A DNA stretch of 64,000 nt from Cohnella sp. WQ 127256 (GTDB lineage: Bacteria > Bacillota > Bacilli > Paenibacillales > Paenibacillaceae): assembly GCF_024519285.1 (NCBI RefSeq), contig NZ_JAMZCY010000002.1, forward strand, positions 248,001-312,000. Reading direction: 5' to 3'. Positions within the stretch are counted from its first letter, which is position 1. Each line of letters opens with the position of its first letter. The notes under the pieces were generated by a model. That model saw nothing but the letters and a program-made list of their open reading frames with translations, ran no database searches and was not told the DNA's origin. Both the position numbers and the translations under genes were made by a program. This document shows positions 50,490 through 59,473 of this stretch, piece after piece.

Positions 50490-53400
50490 CTATCCTTGCC
50501 CGATCATATCCCGCCGTAGTGTAAAGAGATCCTTCAGCTCGTCCGTCGACAGCTCAGTTATCCAACCTTCGGACGAGGAGATCACATTCTCGCTTAGCTG
50601 CTGTTTGCTCTCCAGCATTTCATCAATGCGTTCCTCCAGCGTACCCAAAGAGATGAATTTGTGTACCTGTACATCGCGTGTTTGTCCCATGCGGTAAGCG
50701 CGGTCTGTCGCTTGGTTCTCGACAGCCGGATTCCACCAGCGGTCGAAGTGAAAGACGTGATTCGCTGCAGTAAGGTTAAGACCCACTCCCCCGGCTTTAA
50801 GGGAAAGAATAAATACGTTTGGTTGCTCGGGAGTCGGGGGCTGTTGCTCTGATTGAAACGACTCGATCATACGGTCCCGAGCGGCTTTGGAAGTACTGCC
50901 GTTCAAGTAAAGAACGGGCTCTTGAAGCTCCTTTGCAAGCACCTGCTTCAACATATTCCCCATACCAATATACTGTGTAAAGATCAGGCAGCGTTCGCCT
51001 TCTGCTCGTAACTCTTTGACCATATCGAGTAGCCGCTCCAGCTTGGATGAACGGCTGATGATTGTTTCGGTATCGAGTGACTGGCCATCTATAGGTGACA
51101 CTGTAGTAGCATCTTCGTTACTCCCGATTCCCGGCAATGCTTCCTTCGTCAATAGAACCGGATGGTCGCACAGCTGCTTTAATTGAGTAAGCGCAGCGAG
51201 TATTGCCCCCTTGCGTTCGATCCCCTCTAGCTTTTGCATTTTCTCCAGCAGATTGTTAACGGTTTGCTCGTAGAGAGCACCTTGCTCAGCAGTTAAATGG
51301 ATATAGGTTTTCATCTCATTCTTGTCTGGCAGATCTAACTGGATGGCAGGATCCTTCTTCTTGCGACGCAGCATGAAGGGCTTAATTAATTTCTGGAGAT
51401 CCACAGTGCGCTGATCATCCTTGTCTTTCTCGATCGCAACGGCGAACTGGCTATTAAATTCGCGCGAGCTACCGAGATAGCCTGGATTGATATAGTCGTA
51501 CAGTGACCATAGCTCCGAGAGTCGATTCTCTATAGGAGTTCCAGTGAGGGCGATCCGGTGCTTCGCGGGAATACTTTTTACGACTGATGATTGCTTCGTT
51601 TGGGCATTTTTAATGTTCTGTGCTTCATCAAGGCTCAAGGAGGTCCAAGTCAGACCCTGTAGAGTTTCCTGATCGAGCGAGCAGGTTGCGTAGGAGGTCA
51701 GCACGACATCAGCCTGTTTGGCTTCCTCGATGAAGGACTCCCCGCTGAGACGTTTGCTTCCGTAATGCAACATGACCTTCAAGGAAGGTGCAAAACGGCT
51801 GATTTCCTTCTGCCAATTGCCCAAAACAGAGGTCGGGCAAATGATCAGGGAAGGGAGCTTGCCGGCTTCGGAGTTTGCAGGCCCATTCTCTTGGATATGC
51901 AGCAAGTAAGCGATCAGCTGTACCGTTTTTCCAAGTCCCATGTCGTCCGCGAGACAAGCGCCAAGGCCAAAACGGCGAAGGAAGGAAAGCCATGCATACC
52001 CTTCCTGCTGATACGTGCGAAGCTCAGCCCTGAGTCCGGATGGTACCGCTAGCTTTGGTTGTCCTGTTTGTTGATTGAGCTGGCCAATCAGCTTGATGAG
52101 ATGCTCGTTAAGCTCGACTTCGAGTCTAATCCGCTCTTCCTGCTCTGCTTTCTCCTCAGCCGAGTGGTTACCCTCTCCATCCGTAATGGCACCTTCTCCA
52201 CCGAGAAGGTGGAGCTGAAGCACGTCCTGAAAAGATAATCCTTGCCCCTTGTCCACGGATGCCATTGCCTTGCGGATCTGAGCGAGCAAAGCAGGATCAA
52301 GCTGGACCCATTCTCCGCGGAACCGAACTAGGCGGACATTACGTGCGACCAATTCAGCAAATTCCGCTTCGGACAAGTCAATTTCACCGATGGCAATCCG
52401 CCAATTAAAATCGATAATGGAATCGAGACCGAACAGGGATTCGCTCGAACGACTTCCTTCACCCGAGCTAACTTTAGCACGTAGTCGGGGTTTCTTCCGG
52501 CTGGCTGCTTCCCACCAAGCGGGGAGAAGCACTTGCCATCCGGCTTCTAGTAAGCGTTGGCTGTCCACAGTTAAGAATCTCCATGCAGCTTCGTCATCCA
52601 GCGGCTCTGCAAAAATATCGTCACGTGCCCCGTTGAATCGATCCTCGGGCAAGCTAGCGCGTAGTCTATCCAGCCAGCTTGCTGAGCGCGACCTAACATG
52701 CTCAGTCCAAACACTTGGCCATGAGCCTAGTACTTCGCCGAAAGCGGTCATCCGAATAGGAGAGATGCCTGAGGCATCTCGTTTATCCTGGAGGACCAGC
52801 TGTATCCGCCAAGTTGACTCTTCTCCATCGGGCTCTAGAAGCTGTAAGGCAGGTCGGAAAGGGGCATTGTCAGATTTCCAGCCCACTGTAACGAGCCATT
52901 GTTGCTCATCCATCCCCGTATCGACCGTATTTTTTCTAGAAAACAATAGGGGATACTCTCTTCTCAAATCTGCAGCTGCCGTTTCCGTGCCATAATGCTG
53001 TTGAAAAACTGCGGCTGAGAAGGCCAGGCTTAACCCGTTAATAAAATCAGTATTTTCCTCGTTTGAGCTTAATGCAGTAAGTTCATCTAACTCAGCTATG
53101 TCCACATCCCACATCCATTGCAGCTTACCGGATTGGAAAGCAGTGTAGCTAGGGATGTACTGCTTTTCATGCAAACATGTAGCAAGATAAGGGGCGAACT
53201 TAATTAATTGCTCCGCAAGGTCATCCCATACCCATTCAATGTGTTGGAGGAGCTTTAACTCGGCGAAGAAAGGGATCACCATCTCGGCAGGAAGAATAAC
53301 GATGTCTAGCCCTTCCATATTGCGGGTTTCCAGCTCAGTCCCATAGAAGGATGGCTCGTGCCAAGCGAATAAGGCTTGTTTGAGGGAAACTCCGGTTGCA

Positions 53401-53498
53401 AAGTCGCTTTCATTATAATAACCATAGAATACGGCTTCCCCATGGCCACCAAGGAGGACTCGTATGTGTATCTTTTCTGCGTAGTTGCTTATTGTCAT
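50490..53498 (-). CDS. SNF2-family helicase-like ATPase
   Basis: A 1002-residue bacterial SNF2/RapA-type protein that uses ATP to translocate on nucleic acid. The N-terminal 470 residues are the SNF2-associated domain of bacterial members (including a DUF3670-like segment before the ATPase). The helicase motifs are visible: LADDMGLGKT (Walker A) near residue 525, LDEAQNIKN (DEAQ box) near 635, ALTGTPIENR near 660, and in the second lobe FTQYIGMG, SLKAGGVGLNLT and DRAYRMGQTRDV. ATG at 53498 overlaps the SWIM gene stop as ATGA, so translation is coupled. SNF2 and SWIM proteins are frequent operon partners; their shared role is unknown. Confidence 0.93.
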   Translation of the reverse strand: MTISNYAEKIHIRVLLGGHGEAVFYGYYNESDFATGVSLKQALFAWHEPSFYGTELETRNMEGLDIVILPAEMVIPFFAELKLLQHIEWVWDDLAEQLIKFAPYLATCLHEKQYIPSYTAFQSGKLQWMWDVDIAELDELTALSSNEENTDFINGLSLAFSAAVFQQHYGTETAAADLRREYPLLFSRKNTVDTGMDEQQWLVTVGWKSDNAPFRPALQLLEPDGEESTWRIQLVLQDKRDASGISPIRMTAFGEVLGSWPSVWTEHVRSRSASWLDRLRASLPEDRFNGARDDIFAEPLDDEAAWRFLTVDSQRLLEAGWQVLLPAWWEAASRKKPRLRAKVSSGEGSRSSESLFGLDSIIDFNWRIAIGEIDLSEAEFAELVARNVRLVRFRGEWVQLDPALLAQIRKAMASVDKGQGLSFQDVLQLHLLGGEGAITDGEGNHSAEEKAEQEERIRLEVELNEHLIKLIGQLNQQTGQPKLAVPSGLRAELRTYQQEGYAWLSFLRRFGLGACLADDMGLGKTVQLIAYLLHIQENGPANSEAGKLPSLIICPTSVLGNWQKEISRFAPSLKVMLHYGSKRLSGESFIEEAKQADVVLTSYATCSLDQETLQGLTWTSLSLDEAQNIKNAQTKQSSVVKSIPAKHRIALTGTPIENRLSELWSLYDYINPGYLGSSREFNSQFAVAIEKDKDDQRTVDLQKLIKPFMLRRKKKDPAIQLDLPDKNEMKTYIHLTAEQGALYEQTVNNLLEKMQKLEGIERKGAILAALTQLKQLCDHPVLLTKEALPGIGSNEDATTVSPIDGQSLDTETIISRSSKLERLLDMVKELRAEGERCLIFTQYIGMGNMLKQVLAKELQEPVLYLNGSTSKAARDRMIESFQSEQQPPTPEQPNVFILSLKAGGVGLNLTAANHVFHFDRWWNPAVENQATDRAYRMGQTRDVQVHKFISLGTLEERIDEMLESKQQLSENVISSSEGWITELSTDELKDLFTLRRDMIGQG

Positions 53499-55150
53499 GG
53501 TACTAGCTTCCCTTTCCGAAGCTCCTCTTGCAACGCACGAAGCCGACTGTTGCGGCTGATGAACGAAGAGAGGAAGAGCTCCCAACGAGGCTCCTGCTTC
53601 AGTTTTTTGTACAATTTAGCGAGCCTTTTCAATAGTTTCACTGCTGATTTATAGTTGTCCCTATTTTTCAAAAGCACATATCGTTCAACGGCCTGATGAT
53701 AGAAGGGGAGCAGCACCTCAGGTGCATTTTTCTCTAAAGGCTGCAGCTCTGTGACGCGAAAATCCAATGGATCGCTATCCATACTAAGATGGTAATCCAT
53801 CCAGCGCTCCCATTTTCCGTTCACCAGTAGCTTTTCCTCGTAGAGGGCTCGAGAATGAGGGAGTAAGGAGACTAGAGTATCCCACATCTGCTGTTCGGCA
53901 TCCGGTACATGCTGAACGGCTAGATCCCAGTATTCCGAATAAGGGCGAATGTTGGTGTTCCGGCGCAGATTAAACAGAGGGGCAATTTTGCTGAGCCAAG
54001 CGACTAAACGCGTCCATTGCTTATTCTGTGAGAGATAATCCAAGAAAAATAATAAATAACCCGCTGCATTGTCGGACTTATACTGAGCAGCATCGAGGTG
54101 GTTCCAAGCCTCTTGATCATCAGATTGATACAAGTACATACTCGCTTGAGCTAATCTACAAGCAAATGGAGAAAGAGATGAGCCCGATTCATCGGCTGTC
54201 GTCTCCAACAGTTGAAGCTCATCTGTAAAGAGGAGTTCATTAGAATTCGTTGGACATATCCAGTGGCTCCAAACACTTAGATAATGGGATAGAAAATAAT
54301 GATTTTCGTTGGCTTCCACCAGCATCTCTGTGCGTAAGTGGGTCAAGGTTTGATTAGTTAAACGAGAGTTAGCCTCGTCCTCTGCCAGAGAAGTTAACTG
54401 TATTAAGCTTTGTACAATCGTCTCTTGAAGATCAGAGGCAGCATGATGGATATGGAAGGCAAGATAGGAATAAACATATCCAGACTGGTCCTTGGGTTGT
54501 TTCGTTAGCTTCGATAGGACAAATAGTTGAGCATGCAGGGAATAGAACTGATCGATAACAGTAGGTAATGAAGGCTTTATTCGGAAAATAGCTTCCAAGG
54601 CGTCATGGACGAACTGCGTATTCCTTGAGCTCTGTGTTAATTTCAGAGTACAAAGCTCGAACAGCTCATGCCACTCCATAATGCTCATAGTCGGAATTAG
54701 CTGGGATTGTTCTCGAAGCAATGCCTCGTTCTCAGCTGCTTTCTTGGCCTCAAGCTGTTTGGCCTGATTATAGGTGCTGGCGTAGGAAGCAGGCTTAGTG
54801 GGTGTTGGCTTTAATTGAGCGGTTGTCTTAGCGTTCACAAGCGTGTGAACGGAGCGATTGTGCAGGTCTGCAAATTTAAGGATTGCAGCAAATATATGCT
54901 TGCAAGCGCCACTAACCGGACAATTACAACGATTTGCAGTGAAGAGGTCAAGATTGATCTCTACTTGGTAGATTTCATTCCCTTCTACGGTCGCTTTCAC
55001 AACTCGTTCGGAGGGAATCGTAAGCTTAATGACACGGCCTTGCTTATAGTATTGGAAGCCCCGGCTAAGGGTAACATCTCCAAAGTTATCGGCTACATCT
55101 TGGACGAGCATATTCCATTGATAATCATCTAATTCATAAGTAGGTATCAT
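53495..55150 (-). CDS. SWIM zinc-finger protein, partner of the SNF2 ATPase
   Basis: A 551-residue protein with an N-terminal SWIM zinc finger, C-x-C-x(6)-C-x-H, seen as CNCPVSGACKH near residue 76, preceded by the usual strand region (SRGFQYYKQGRV). The rest is alpha-helical and probably made of TPR-like repeats. SWIM domains bind DNA or protein. ATG at 55150 has CAGGAG eight bases upstream; a TTG two codons earlier is in frame. The gene overlaps the SNF2 gene by four bases. Confidence 0.9.
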   Translation of the reverse strand: MIPTYELDDYQWNMLVQDVADNFGDVTLSRGFQYYKQGRVIKLTIPSERVVKATVEGNEIYQVEINLDLFTANRCNCPVSGACKHIFAAILKFADLHNRSVHTLVNAKTTAQLKPTPTKPASYASTYNQAKQLEAKKAAENEALLREQSQLIPTMSIMEWHELFELCTLKLTQSSRNTQFVHDALEAIFRIKPSLPTVIDQFYSLHAQLFVLSKLTKQPKDQSGYVYSYLAFHIHHAASDLQETIVQSLIQLTSLAEDEANSRLTNQTLTHLRTEMLVEANENHYFLSHYLSVWSHWICPTNSNELLFTDELQLLETTADESGSSLSPFACRLAQASMYLYQSDDQEAWNHLDAAQYKSDNAAGYLLFFLDYLSQNKQWTRLVAWLSKIAPLFNLRRNTNIRPYSEYWDLAVQHVPDAEQQMWDTLVSLLPHSRALYEEKLLVNGKWERWMDYHLSMDSDPLDFRVTELQPLEKNAPEVLLPFYHQAVERYVLLKNRDNYKSAVKLLKRLAKLYKKLKQEPRWELFLSSFISRNSRLRALQEELRKGKLVP

Positions 55151-55358
55151 CCACAAAACTCCTGAGAGATTAGATCTATATTTAATGACTTAATTATATC
55201 ATGATCCAGTATGTGCGGCAGTTTTTGTTCCAATGCAGTACGTGTCTCGGAATTATATTTTCTTCCATTTCAACATGATATAATAAACAAAGACGCCAAT
55301 ACGGAAGCACCGATGGAGCGCGGCATTTGCCAACTATCCATACGGGAGAGTGAAGGTA

Positions 55359-56241
55359 TTGGGTGTAAATCGGTTAAAACCAAAAAATGATTTTGTGTTT
55401 GGGTGTCTGTTTGGAGAGAGCCTCTGAGGATAGTTTGAAGGCGTTGCTGAATGCGATCTTAAGGCAAGATGGTTTGAATCCGATCGTGAAATTAAAGGTG
55501 ATCGAGAACAAGCAGCTTAAGAAGGACATGCTAAGTGACAAGACCGGTCGACTTGATATTCGTGCTGAATTGGCCAGCGGCGAACAGATTAACATTGAAA
55601 TGCAGATGATCAATCAAAATAATAGGGTAAAGCGGACATTGTTTTATCTGGCTAAGCTGTTCACGGCTTCTATTAAGTCGGGAGAACCTTACGAGAAGCT
55701 AAGGAAGACCATCACAATTAATTTACTAAACTTTGAATTGTTTCCGTATGAAAGATTTCATAGCACCTATCACTTTTACGAGGATCATGACAAGAATGTA
55801 ATCCTAACGGATGCACTTGAAGTTCATTTTATCGAATTTCCGAAATTTGAACGTTCTAAGCAAGATATCACTATCGCTTTGCACAGGTGGTTGCTGTTCA
55901 TGGATGAAAAGCTACCTGAGGAACAATTAAAGGAGCTGATGATTATGGATCCTATGATCGGGAAAACAGAAGAACATCTCGAATTATTAAGTGGCAATGA
56001 CTATGTTCGCGAGCTGGCAGAGGCGAGGGAGAATGCCCTTAGGGACTGGAATTCTTCCATATCGGGTAGCAGAGCAGAAGGCAGAGCTCAAGGGAAAGCT
56101 GAAGGAAGAGTAGAAGGAAAATCGGAAATGGTCTTAAAGCTGTTAGCTAAAGGGTTGGATGTTTCGGTGATTTCTGAAGTAAGCGGAATGTCTGTAGCAG
56201 AAATTATGCGACTGGCCGAGTCCAAGATGATGGATCAATGA
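55359..56241 (+). pseudogene. Rpn-family PD-(D/E)XK transposase/nuclease, frameshifted
   Basis: Relative of the Rpn recombination-promoting nucleases. The conserved N-terminus LKPKNDFVFGCLFGES is encoded from a TTG at 55359 but ends at a TGA at 55425-55427. The family sequence continues in the next frame with SEDSLKALLNAILR from about 55420. So one extra base in 55413-55424, or a +1 frameshift, splits the gene. The downstream frame (ATG 55387 to 56241) keeps the nuclease core (RLDIRAELASGEQINIEMQ, with the D...ExQ pattern) and the charged C-terminal repeat GRAQGKAEGRVEGKSE. Translation of the core alone from ATG 55387 would lack the first helix. Probably an inactivated copy; programmed frameshifting or a sequencing error cannot be excluded. 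Confidence 0.75.
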
Positions 56242-56275
56242 CAGTAAAAGCTTAGAGGAATAAACCCGATAGCCC

Positions 56276-56324
56276 AAAGAACCCCCTCACAGGTCGCATG
56301 ATGCGTCTCGTTAGGGGGTTCTTT
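56276..56324 (+). terminator. Terminator after the Rpn-like gene
   Basis: AAAGAACCCCCT pairs with AGGGGGTTCTTT (12 bp) around a 25-base loop that itself can form a small GCATGATGC hairpin. Confidence 0.75.
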
Positions 56325-56419
56325 CATTGCTCAGCAACTAGGGGCTTAGTGTGGTGATCGAATGCATTTCAGCATGGGTTCCACGAGTATGATTTGTCCT
56401 CGTCGCATGGTTACTTTTT

Positions 56420-57709
56420 TTAGTATACGCCTTCGTTAAGAATTGTGAAGTGTTCCCTATGCTTGTCATAATCGGTTTCTCTGCACGTAAGGATCAGCCG
56501 CGTACCGTCCTCCTCATGACTCATCGAGTGAATATGGGCATTCTCGTTAAAGTAAGATACAAGCCTGCCCTGGTCGTAAGGGATCAAAATCTCATATTCC
56601 TTGTAATCTGTGAAAATACGTTCACTAATTAATTGAACGAGTTCCTCGATTCCGCTGCTCCTATGGGCGGATAGATAGAGGATGTTATCTTCGACCCTCG
56701 GGTACAATTGGTCCGTCTTTAAGTCCGCCTTATTGTATACGTACAAAGAAGGGATCTCACCGGCTCCCAACTCGTGCAAGGTTTCATTCGTGACCTCGAT
56801 TCGTTTACCCTCTTCGGGATCGGAACAGTCCACCACATGAAGGAGCAGATCAGCCTCCGTGACTTCCTCCAGAGTGGATCGGAACGCTTTTATGAGATGG
56901 TGGGGCAATTGGCTAATGAAGCCAACTGTGTCAGCCAAAAGGAACGTTTTGCGATCAGGCAACTGAATGCTTCTTACGGAAGTTTCCAGCGTAGCGAATA
57001 GCATATCTTTGGCCAGAACTTCTTTCCCCGATCCTGGTGTATATTTCTGAATCAGAGCATTCATAAGGCTCGATTTGCCGGCATTCGTGTAGCCGACCAG
57101 ACAAACGACAGGAACCTCATTCTTACTCCTCTGCTTGCGCTGGATTTGTCGTCGGGAGACAAGCTTCTCCAGGTCCGCTTGCAATGCTGCAATCCGGTCC
57201 TCGATTCTTCTTCGGTCGAGCTCCAGCTTCGTTTCTCCCGAACCTTTGTTACTAAGACCGGAGCCGCCACCGCCACCTTGACGCCCGAGCGATTCCCGAA
57301 GACCGATTAAGCGAGGCAGCATATACTGCAGCCGGGCTACCTCAACTTGAAGCTTGGCTTCCCGTGTCTTAGCCCGGCTCCCGAATATATCTAGGATTAA
57401 GATCGTGCGGTCGATTACCCTGCAATCGAGTTTAGCCTCTAGGTTGCGAATCTGGGAAGGGGACAGTTCGTCATTGAAGATAGCGACGGTGGCATTACTC
57501 TCAGCCATTACCTCTTGTAATTCTTTGATTTTTCCGCTTCCCATGTAGAGGGAAGGGTTTACCCGCTCGGCTTTCTGAGTGAGCTCGCCTACGACCTCAA
57601 GCTCACACGCGTCCGCGAGGCTACGTAGTTCTTCCATGGCGCTTGGGAAGTCGGGACGATTATTCAGTTGTACTCCAACGGTTACCGCTTTATCTCTCAA
57701 TTGTTCCAT
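56420..57709 (-). CDS. hflX: GTPase HflX
   Basis: Ribosome-associated GTPase of 429 residues that splits stalled ribosomes after stress and can confer macrolide/lincosamide tolerance. The N-terminal HflX domain has VNPSLYMGSGKIKEL near residue 65. The Gly-rich linker GRQGGGGGSG is near 155. The GTPase has G1 GYTNAGKSS near 207, G3 DTVGF near 255 and G4 NKAD near 322. I chose ATG at 57709, with GGAGG about 11 bases upstream. The frame extends 93 codons further, but that stretch contains a terminator and attenuator and is not protein-like. A long leader controls the gene. Confidence 0.92.
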   Translation of the reverse strand: MEQLRDKAVTVGVQLNNRPDFPSAMEELRSLADACELEVVGELTQKAERVNPSLYMGSGKIKELQEVMAESNATVAIFNDELSPSQIRNLEAKLDCRVIDRTILILDIFGSRAKTREAKLQVEVARLQYMLPRLIGLRESLGRQGGGGGSGLSNKGSGETKLELDRRRIEDRIAALQADLEKLVSRRQIQRKQRSKNEVPVVCLVGYTNAGKSSLMNALIQKYTPGSGKEVLAKDMLFATLETSVRSIQLPDRKTFLLADTVGFISQLPHHLIKAFRSTLEEVTEADLLLHVVDCSDPEEGKRIEVTNETLHELGAGEIPSLYVYNKADLKTDQLYPRVEDNILYLSAHRSSGIEELVQLISERIFTDYKEYEILIPYDQGRLVSYFNENAHIHSMSHEEDGTRLILTCRETDYDKHREHFTILNEGVY

Positions 57710-58260
57710 CAATTTCTCATCCTCCAAGGGTTTAAATACAAATAAAAACACAGGCAGTGCTCTGCCTGTGTGGTCATTAACCAGTAGAGGATATCGGGAA
57801 AAAGCGCAAGCCAACGAAGTAAATCGATGCTTGCAGATCAGACCTATTCCTTGGGTGTAACAACCGGAGAATACCCGAAATTGAATAACGGGATTGCTCC
57901 CGCCATCCATCATCCATTTCAAGCTTAGCCGCTCATTAACCGATATAAAGGGTTCATAGGACAGACCTATCCTGAGTCCTCCGCCCACAGGCAGAGCCTT
58001 AAGCGCTATTCAATTAGCTGCGCAAGGATCTAACTCGGATGTAGTCTATCACACGTAACCCTCCATTCCTTTAAGTAAGGGTAGTGTAACATAGGACAGG
58101 CTTTCGGGTAAAGTTGAAGCAGTAGTCGTTAAGAGGGATAAATCGCTGGATGTGTGTTTACCTTAGAGGCAATTCGAAACCCGTACTTAACCAATCCCGT
58201 ATTAAATGAGATAATAGACTACAGTTCGACTCTACGTATCATAATGAAAGGAAGTTCGAT
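57710..58260 (-). promoter_or_regulatory. hflX leader with terminator and antiterminator arm
   Basis: This 551-base gap holds the hflX leader and the promoter region shared with the divergent protease gene. Reading on the minus strand, GCTCTGCCTGTG (57997-57986) is an exact 12-base complement of CACAGGCAGAGC (57770-57759), the 5' arm and loop of the leader terminator, so it can act as an antiterminator. Two short upstream frames lie between them: a 10-codon frame (MNPLYRLMSG) and a 46-codon frame whose TAA stop is only a few bases before the terminator stem. This resembles ribosome-mediated attenuation known for antibiotic-inducible hflX in Listeria. The ribosome sites of both small frames are weak. 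Confidence 0.6.
57743..57771 (-). terminator. Intrinsic terminator in the hflX leader
   Basis: On the minus strand, ACACAGGCAG and CTGCCTGTGT form a perfect 10-bp stem with a 4-base loop, followed by TTTTTATTT. It lies about 35 bases before the hflX ribosome site, within the untranslated leader, so transcription of hflX must read through it. Confidence 0.85.
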
Positions 58261-59391
58261 GTGAATAAATCTAAAAACCGATCTCTTTTGATGGGAATCG
58301 GTGTGTTCTTATTAGCGAAGTTCAAATGGGCTTTCGCACTGTTGAAGTGGACCAAGTTCGGAGGCACTTTCATCACGATGATGGTGAGCTTGGGGGCATA
58401 TGCAGCTATTTACGGCTGGAAGTTTGGAGTCGCGCTTGTTTACTTGATTTTTGTTCATGAGATGGGACATCTAGTCGCAGCCAAACGCAAAGACATTGCG
58501 ACTTCTCCGGCTTTCTTTATACCGTTCGTAGGTGCGCTCATTTCCATGAAGGAGCGACCTAAAGATGCAGCAACTGAAGCTTATCTAGCCTATGGTGGTC
58601 CTTTGGCGGGGCTGATTTCTTTCTTGCCTGCCGTAGTCTTATACGAGATGACTGAAGAACCGTTCTGGGCGTTGGTCGTTTTTATGGGGGCAATGATTAA
58701 TCTCTTTAACCTCATTCCTGTTTCCCCGCTTGATGGTGGACGAATCGTATCGGTACTTTCCACGAAAATTTGGTTTGTCGGCTTGCTAATACTTGGCGCA
58801 TACTCGGTCTTCTCTTCTAGTCCCTTGATCATTCTCATTCTCATCATCGGTATCTTTAGCTGGTGGAATCGCGCTAGGGAGGATTACAGAAATTCGGTGC
58901 TCTCTTACGAACAACAAAAATTGATCGAATACCGAGATGCGATCAGACAATGGCCTAGGCTTATGAGCACGTGGGAGCTCAAGCAATCTCTGTTAGCCCA
59001 AGCTAATGATGCGTCGCAAACGGAAGCGAGCACGCGTAAACGGCCTATCCCTTTCCTGCATGATGATGAACGGCTTGCCCGTGATCAAGCTCGGATAGAT
59101 CGGCAATATGCGAATCTTACTCTTGCTTTGATCCAAGAGTGGGAGCACCAGCCTGTACAATATGAGGATATGGATCCTTCTCGCCCGATTCCTTCGACGT
59201 TATTAATGGAGGCGGAGGCAAAAGCTGACGAAAGAATCAACCAGCTAGAGGAAGAGCTTCAGCATACTCGTTCGTACTACAAAGCCCCAGCCTCTGTGAA
59301 ATGGAAGGTGCTAATCGCGTACCTTGTTCTGGCGGGCGTATTGTCATTGTTCATGGTATATGGTCATCGCATTATGGAGCTTTATAGATAG
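58261..59391 (+). CDS. Site-2 protease family (M50) membrane metalloprotease
   Basis: A 376-residue intramembrane metalloprotease-like protein. The zinc motif HExxH is seen in FVHEMGHL near residue 66, and the third ligand in LIPVSPLDGGRI near 155, both typical of the M50 family. Membrane helices lie in the first 200 residues. The C-terminal 175 residues are soluble, charged and helical, ending in one more membrane segment (VLIAYLVLAGVLSLFMVYG). The start is GTG, eight bases after AAGGAAG. Such enzymes cut transmembrane regulators; the substrate is unknown. It is divergent from hflX. Confidence 0.88.
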   Translation: MNKSKNRSLLMGIGVFLLAKFKWAFALLKWTKFGGTFITMMVSLGAYAAIYGWKFGVALVYLIFVHEMGHLVAAKRKDIATSPAFFIPFVGALISMKERPKDAATEAYLAYGGPLAGLISFLPAVVLYEMTEEPFWALVVFMGAMINLFNLIPVSPLDGGRIVSVLSTKIWFVGLLILGAYSVFSSSPLIILILIIGIFSWWNRAREDYRNSVLSYEQQKLIEYRDAIRQWPRLMSTWELKQSLLAQANDASQTEASTRKRPIPFLHDDERLARDQARIDRQYANLTLALIQEWEHQPVQYEDMDPSRPIPSTLLMEAEAKADERINQLEEELQHTRSYYKAPASVKWKVLIAYLVLAGVLSLFMVYGHRIMELYR

Positions 59392-59404
59392 ATGAAAGCC
59401 ATAG

Positions 59405-59441
59405 AAAAGGCGCTTCTCCTTAGTTGGAGTAAGCGCCTTTT
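59405..59441. terminator. Bidirectional terminator between protease and ParB-like genes
   Basis: AAAAGGCGCTT pairs with AAGCGCCTTTT, with an inner CTCC/GGAG stem. A- and T-runs on both sides suit termination in both directions for the convergent genes. Confidence 0.85.
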
Positions 59442-59473
59442 GTTGTGAGGATCGGATGGGCCGACCTTATATA

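Noticed and set aside
52390..52995. 201-codon plus-strand frame inside the SNF2 gene
   Set aside because: It is a mirror frame of the SNF2 coding sequence with Ser/Arg-rich composition and no ribosome site.
57710..57988. A 93-residue N-terminal extension of HflX
   Set aside because: The stretch contains the leader terminator, has no ribosome site at its start, and does not look like an HflX N-terminus. GGAGG sits before ATG 57709.
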